From assembly GCF_001644575.1 (NCBI RefSeq), contig NZ_CP015596.1:1178001-1242000 (forward strand): a DNA stretch of 64,000 bases. The letters are read 5' to 3'. The number at the start of each line of letters is the position of its first letter. Position 1 is the first letter of the stretch. Source of the DNA: Mycobacterium adipatum (lineage in GTDB: Bacteria > Actinomycetota > Actinomycetes > Mycobacteriales > Mycobacteriaceae). Under the pieces are notes generated by a model. It worked only from the letters and a program-made list of their open reading frames with translations, had not been told where the DNA came from and searched no databases. Below are positions 61,238 through 64,000 of this stretch, in pieces. The translations under genes and the position numbers were made by a program.

Positions 61238-62904
61238 GCGACACCACGACCGTCTTGATCGTCGGTGCGGGTTTCGCCGGCCTGGGAACCGCAATCCGGT
61301 TGCTACAACAGGGTATCGACGATTTCGTTGTCCTTGAACGTGCCGACGAGGTGGGTGGTACCTGGCGGGACAACACCTATCCCGGCGCGGCGTGCGACAT
61401 CCCGTCGCTGCTCTATTCCTACGGGTTCGAGCAAAATCCGGACTGGTCCCGCGCGTATTCGGGCAGCGCCGAGATCCTCGGCTACATCAAGACGATGGTC
61501 GACAAGTACTCGCTGTCGCGTTTCATCCGGTTCGGAGTGAACGTCACCGGTCTGGAGTTCGACGAGGAAAGCGCACTGTGGACGGCGCAGACAGCTGACG
61601 GCTCGCAGTTCACGGCGCGCACCGCAGTGATGGCCAGTGGGCCGCTGGCGAATGCGAGCCTGCCGGACATCCGCGGACTGGACACCTTCGATGGTCACAA
61701 GATCCACAGTGCGCGTTGGGATCACGACTACGACATGAGCGACAAACGTGTCGCCGTGATCGGCACCGGAGCCAGCGCTGTTCAGATCATTCCCGAACTG
61801 GTGAAGACTGCGCGGTCGGTCAAGGTCTTCCAACGCACCCCCGGCTGGGTCCTCCCTCGGCCCGACTTCTCCCATCCGCAGTGGGTGCGGACGGCGTTTC
61901 GTCGCTTGCCTCGCGTGCAGAACGTCGGACGGCAGGCGTGGTTTTGGGGCCACGAGCTCATGGCCGTCGGCATGGTCTGGGATACCCCGGTCACCACTGG
62001 CATCCAGCTACTGGCGAAGGCGAATTTGCGGAGGCAGGTATCGGATACTTGGCTCAGGCGCCAGCTGACGCCGAACTTCCGTGCCGGCTGCAAACGGATG
62101 CTGATGAGCAGCGATTACTACCCCGCTCTTCAGCGCGACAACTGCAAGCTCGTCTCATGGCCGATCGCGACCCTGTCGCCGAATGGCATACGGACCGCAG
62201 ATGGCATCGAACACGAACTGGACTGCATCGTCTTCGCCACCGGCTTCGATGTATGCAAGGCTGGCACACCTTTTCCCATCCGAGGCGCGCATGGTCGTGA
62301 GCTCTCCGACGAGTGGTCCCAGGGCGCCTATGCGTACCGGAGCGTCACCGTCGCAGGCTATCCCAATCTTTTCTTCACCTTCGGACCAAATTCAGGGCCC
62401 GGCCATAACTCGGCCCTCGTGTACATGGAGGCCGAGATCAACTACATCGTCAAAGCCATCGGCGCGATCATCGCGAATGATCTCAGTACGCTCGAGGTCC
62501 GCGAAGATCGGCAAAATAATTACCACGGCGAGGTACAGCAGCGGTTGGGAAGTACGACTTGGAATTCGGGTTGCAAGAGCTGGTACCTCACGAATGACGG
62601 ATACAACGGCACCATGTACCCCGGTTTCGCCACCCAGTTCAAGCGCGCACTGTCCAAGGTCGACATGGGTGATTATGTAACGACCCCGACAACCGCACGA
62701 ACTGAGCACCACCCAACCGAACACGCCCAAAACGGCTCGAATGTGGCCAAGGTTGCCCAGGGCCGCAAGGCCAAGGTAGCCCAGGGCCGAAAAAGCGCAG
62801 GCGCCCTGCCAACGCGGTCTGACGTCAAAGCCGACATCCTGGACGTGGGCGTCGGGAAGGTACCGCCTAAGCGCGCAGCCTCGAGAGTGAGGAAAGACGC
62901 TTGA
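61234..62904 (+). CDS. flavin monooxygenase, Baeyer-Villiger type (1)
   Basis: 556 aa from ATG 61234, overlapping the upstream stop. FAD motif LIVGAGFAGLGTAIRLL, then the BVMO-type fingerprint FDGHKIHSARWDHDYD (FxGxxxHxxxWD) near residue 160 and an NADPH motif VIGTGASAVQII. Inserts O next to a ketone using NADPH and O2. The last about 60 residues are Lys/Arg-rich with a tandem 8-residue repeat KVAQGRKA, not seen in standard BVMOs. Confidence 0.9.
   Translation: MSDTTTVLIVGAGFAGLGTAIRLLQQGIDDFVVLERADEVGGTWRDNTYPGAACDIPSLLYSYGFEQNPDWSRAYSGSAEILGYIKTMVDKYSLSRFIRFGVNVTGLEFDEESALWTAQTADGSQFTARTAVMASGPLANASLPDIRGLDTFDGHKIHSARWDHDYDMSDKRVAVIGTGASAVQIIPELVKTARSVKVFQRTPGWVLPRPDFSHPQWVRTAFRRLPRVQNVGRQAWFWGHELMAVGMVWDTPVTTGIQLLAKANLRRQVSDTWLRRQLTPNFRAGCKRMLMSSDYYPALQRDNCKLVSWPIATLSPNGIRTADGIEHELDCIVFATGFDVCKAGTPFPIRGAHGRELSDEWSQGAYAYRSVTVAGYPNLFFTFGPNSGPGHNSALVYMEAEINYIVKAIGAIIANDLSTLEVREDRQNNYHGEVQQRLGSTTWNSGCKSWYLTNDGYNGTMYPGFATQFKRALSKVDMGDYVTTPTTARTEHHPTEHAQNGSNVAKVAQGRKAKVAQGRKSAGALPTRSDVKADILDVGVGKVPPKRAASRVRKDA
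62746..62793 (+). repeat. 24-bp tandem repeat in the BVMO tail
   Basis: Two copies of a unit starting GCCAAGGTTGCCCAGGGCCG; the second has small changes. Encodes the KVAQGRKA duplication; it keeps frame. Confidence 0.75.
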
Positions 62905-64000
62905 GTGTCCATGTTGCGGGCGACGAGAATGCCCCCACCTCCGGAGCCCCTACGTACGAGGTCCCCACCCACGAGATATTGGTCATCGGAGCTGGATTCT
63001 CCGGGATCGGAGTGGGCATCAAGCTGCTGAAGGAAGGTTTCTCGGACTTCCTCATCGTTGATGAGGCCCAAGGGGTGGGTGGAACCTGGTACTGGAATAC
63101 CTACCCGGGGATTGCAGTAGACATTCCGTCATATAGTTACCAATTCTCCTTTGAGAAACGCCCGTCGTGGTCCCGTACCTATGCGCCGGGGATCGAACTG
63201 AAGAACTACGCGAAGCATTGCGTGAAAAAATATGGCCTCGCGTCGCGCATCCGCTTCGGAGTCACGGTTGTGAGGGCTGAGTTCGACGAAGAATCGACAT
63301 TGTGGCGTTTGTTTACCTCGACGGACGAGGAACTGACAGCGAGGTTCGTCATCAATGCCTCCGGGGTTCTCACGCGACCAAAATCGCCGGACATACCGGG
63401 GGTCGGGGACTTCGGCGGGGTCACGATGCACACGTCGCGCTGGGACCACCAGCAGACCCTCACCGGAAAGAGGGTCGCCGTCATCGGGACGGGCGCCTCG
63501 GCGGTGCAACTGATCCCCTCGATAGCCAAGGACGTGGACACACTCACCGTCTTTCAGCGCACCCCGATATGGTGTCTGCCGAAATTCGACTTCGCGGTGC
63601 CCCGCCCGCTGAGTGCTCTTCTCCGGCTCGCACCCGGAGCGCAGATCGCCGCGCGGGGAGCCAGCCAGGCCTTTGTCGAACTCACCTTTCCCGTCGCAGC
63701 GCACTTCCATACCGCCATACCGCTGGCGTCGGCGATCGAGCGTGCAGCGATCAGCTATATGCGTCGGCAGGTCACCGACCCGGTCGTTCGGGAGAAGCTG
63801 ACGCCGCGTTACGCGCTGGGCTGCAAGCGACCAAGCTTTCACAACGAATATTTGAAGACGTTCAACCGCGAGAACGTCCTTCTTGAAACCAACCCCATCA
63901 CCCGGGTGGATGAGACCGCGGTAATTACGGCCGATGGCGTCAGACACGAGATCGACGTGCTCGTCCTGGCAACGGGATTCAAGGTCATGGAATCGGACAG
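62901..64000 (+). CDS. flavin monooxygenase, Baeyer-Villiger type (2), cut by window end
   Basis: At least 366 aa; start TTG 62901 overlapping the TGA of BVMO 1 (no ATG or GTG fits), frame open to the window end. FAD motif LVIGAGFSGIGVGIKLL, GGTWYWNTYPG, the BVMO fingerprint FGGVTMHTSRWDHQQ and NADPH motif VIGTGASAVQLI. A paralog of BVMO 1 with different flanks (no Lys-rich tail seen so far). The C-terminal part lies outside the window. Confidence 0.88.
   Translation, partial: MSVHVAGDENAPTSGAPTYEVPTHEILVIGAGFSGIGVGIKLLKEGFSDFLIVDEAQGVGGTWYWNTYPGIAVDIPSYSYQFSFEKRPSWSRTYAPGIELKNYAKHCVKKYGLASRIRFGVTVVRAEFDEESTLWRLFTSTDEELTARFVINASGVLTRPKSPDIPGVGDFGGVTMHTSRWDHQQTLTGKRVAVIGTGASAVQLIPSIAKDVDTLTVFQRTPIWCLPKFDFAVPRPLSALLRLAPGAQIAARGASQAFVELTFPVAAHFHTAIPLASAIERAAISYMRRQVTDPVVREKLTPRYALGCKRPSFHNEYLKTFNRENVLLETNPITRVDETAVITADGVRHEIDVLVLATGFKVMESD

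Noticed and set aside
1..64000. CRISPR array or integrase gene
   Set aside because: No regularly spaced repeats of 25-40 bp and no tyrosine or serine recombinase motifs were seen anywhere in the window.

Overview
The window reads as a chromosome segment of a fast-growing, high-GC mycobacterium (Mycolicibacterium type). The evidence is GTG/TTG starts, many 4-nt GTGA/ATGA overlaps, an MmpL transporter, an LfrR/LfrA efflux pair, a moxR2-type gene block in the order known from M. tuberculosis Rv3688c-Rv3695, and a mycofactocin-linked methanol dehydrogenase locus with an MnoSR two-component system. No run of >20 residues is quoted; homology statements come from recognising motifs and from memory of families, not from searches.

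Region 1 (1-9.4 kb): acyl-CoA dehydrogenase; NDMA/mycofactocin-type methanol dehydrogenase (mno); a MoxR-type AAA+ ATPase with a von Willebrand A partner; a second iron-type alcohol (propanediol) dehydrogenase; MnoS kinase and MnoR regulator; and a convergent methyltransferase that is probably MftM, which methylates the mycofactocin glycan. Three near-identical palindromes (core CCCGATCGG) lie upstream of mno, of the second dehydrogenase and of the methyltransferase and look like one regulon.

Region 2 (9.4-18.8 kb): a tight minus-strand operon (MHS-type transporter, methyltransferase, GCS2-type carboxylate-amine ligase, methyltransferase), a membrane protein, two PadR regulators, a carotenoid cleavage dioxygenase and a secreted GjpA-like protein. 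Region 3 (18.8-28.5 kb): lfrA/lfrR, then RDD, SpoIIM-like, DUF58, MoxR, DUF4350, DUF4129 and membrane genes, YqeY and a small helical protein. Region 4 (28.5-33.8 kb): TesB thioesterase and two ArsR-controlled units, ArsR|ArsO-like flavoprotein-MFS pump, and ArsR-TauD dioxygenase, which suggest metalloid or organoarsenical handling.

At 34160-34202 there is a truncated tRNA-Pro 3' fragment (anticodon loop to discriminator base) followed by its terminator. Its polarity puts the inserted DNA on the right, so 34.2-64 kb may be the inside of an integrated genomic island. This part is accessory in character: MmpL, seven transcriptional regulators (two of them close TetR paralogs), diiron-type proteins, ADH/thiolase/CMD genes, a frameshifted thioesterase, an IS1380-family element with 17-bp inverted ends and a 5-bp target duplication, an accA2/accD2-like acyl-CoA carboxylase cluster with two acyl-CoA dehydrogenases and a CoA ligase, and finally an SDR-diiron-BVMO-BVMO operon cut by the window end. 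Taken together it looks like a catabolic island for oxygenation and CoA-dependent breakdown of an alicyclic, terpenoid or branched substrate.
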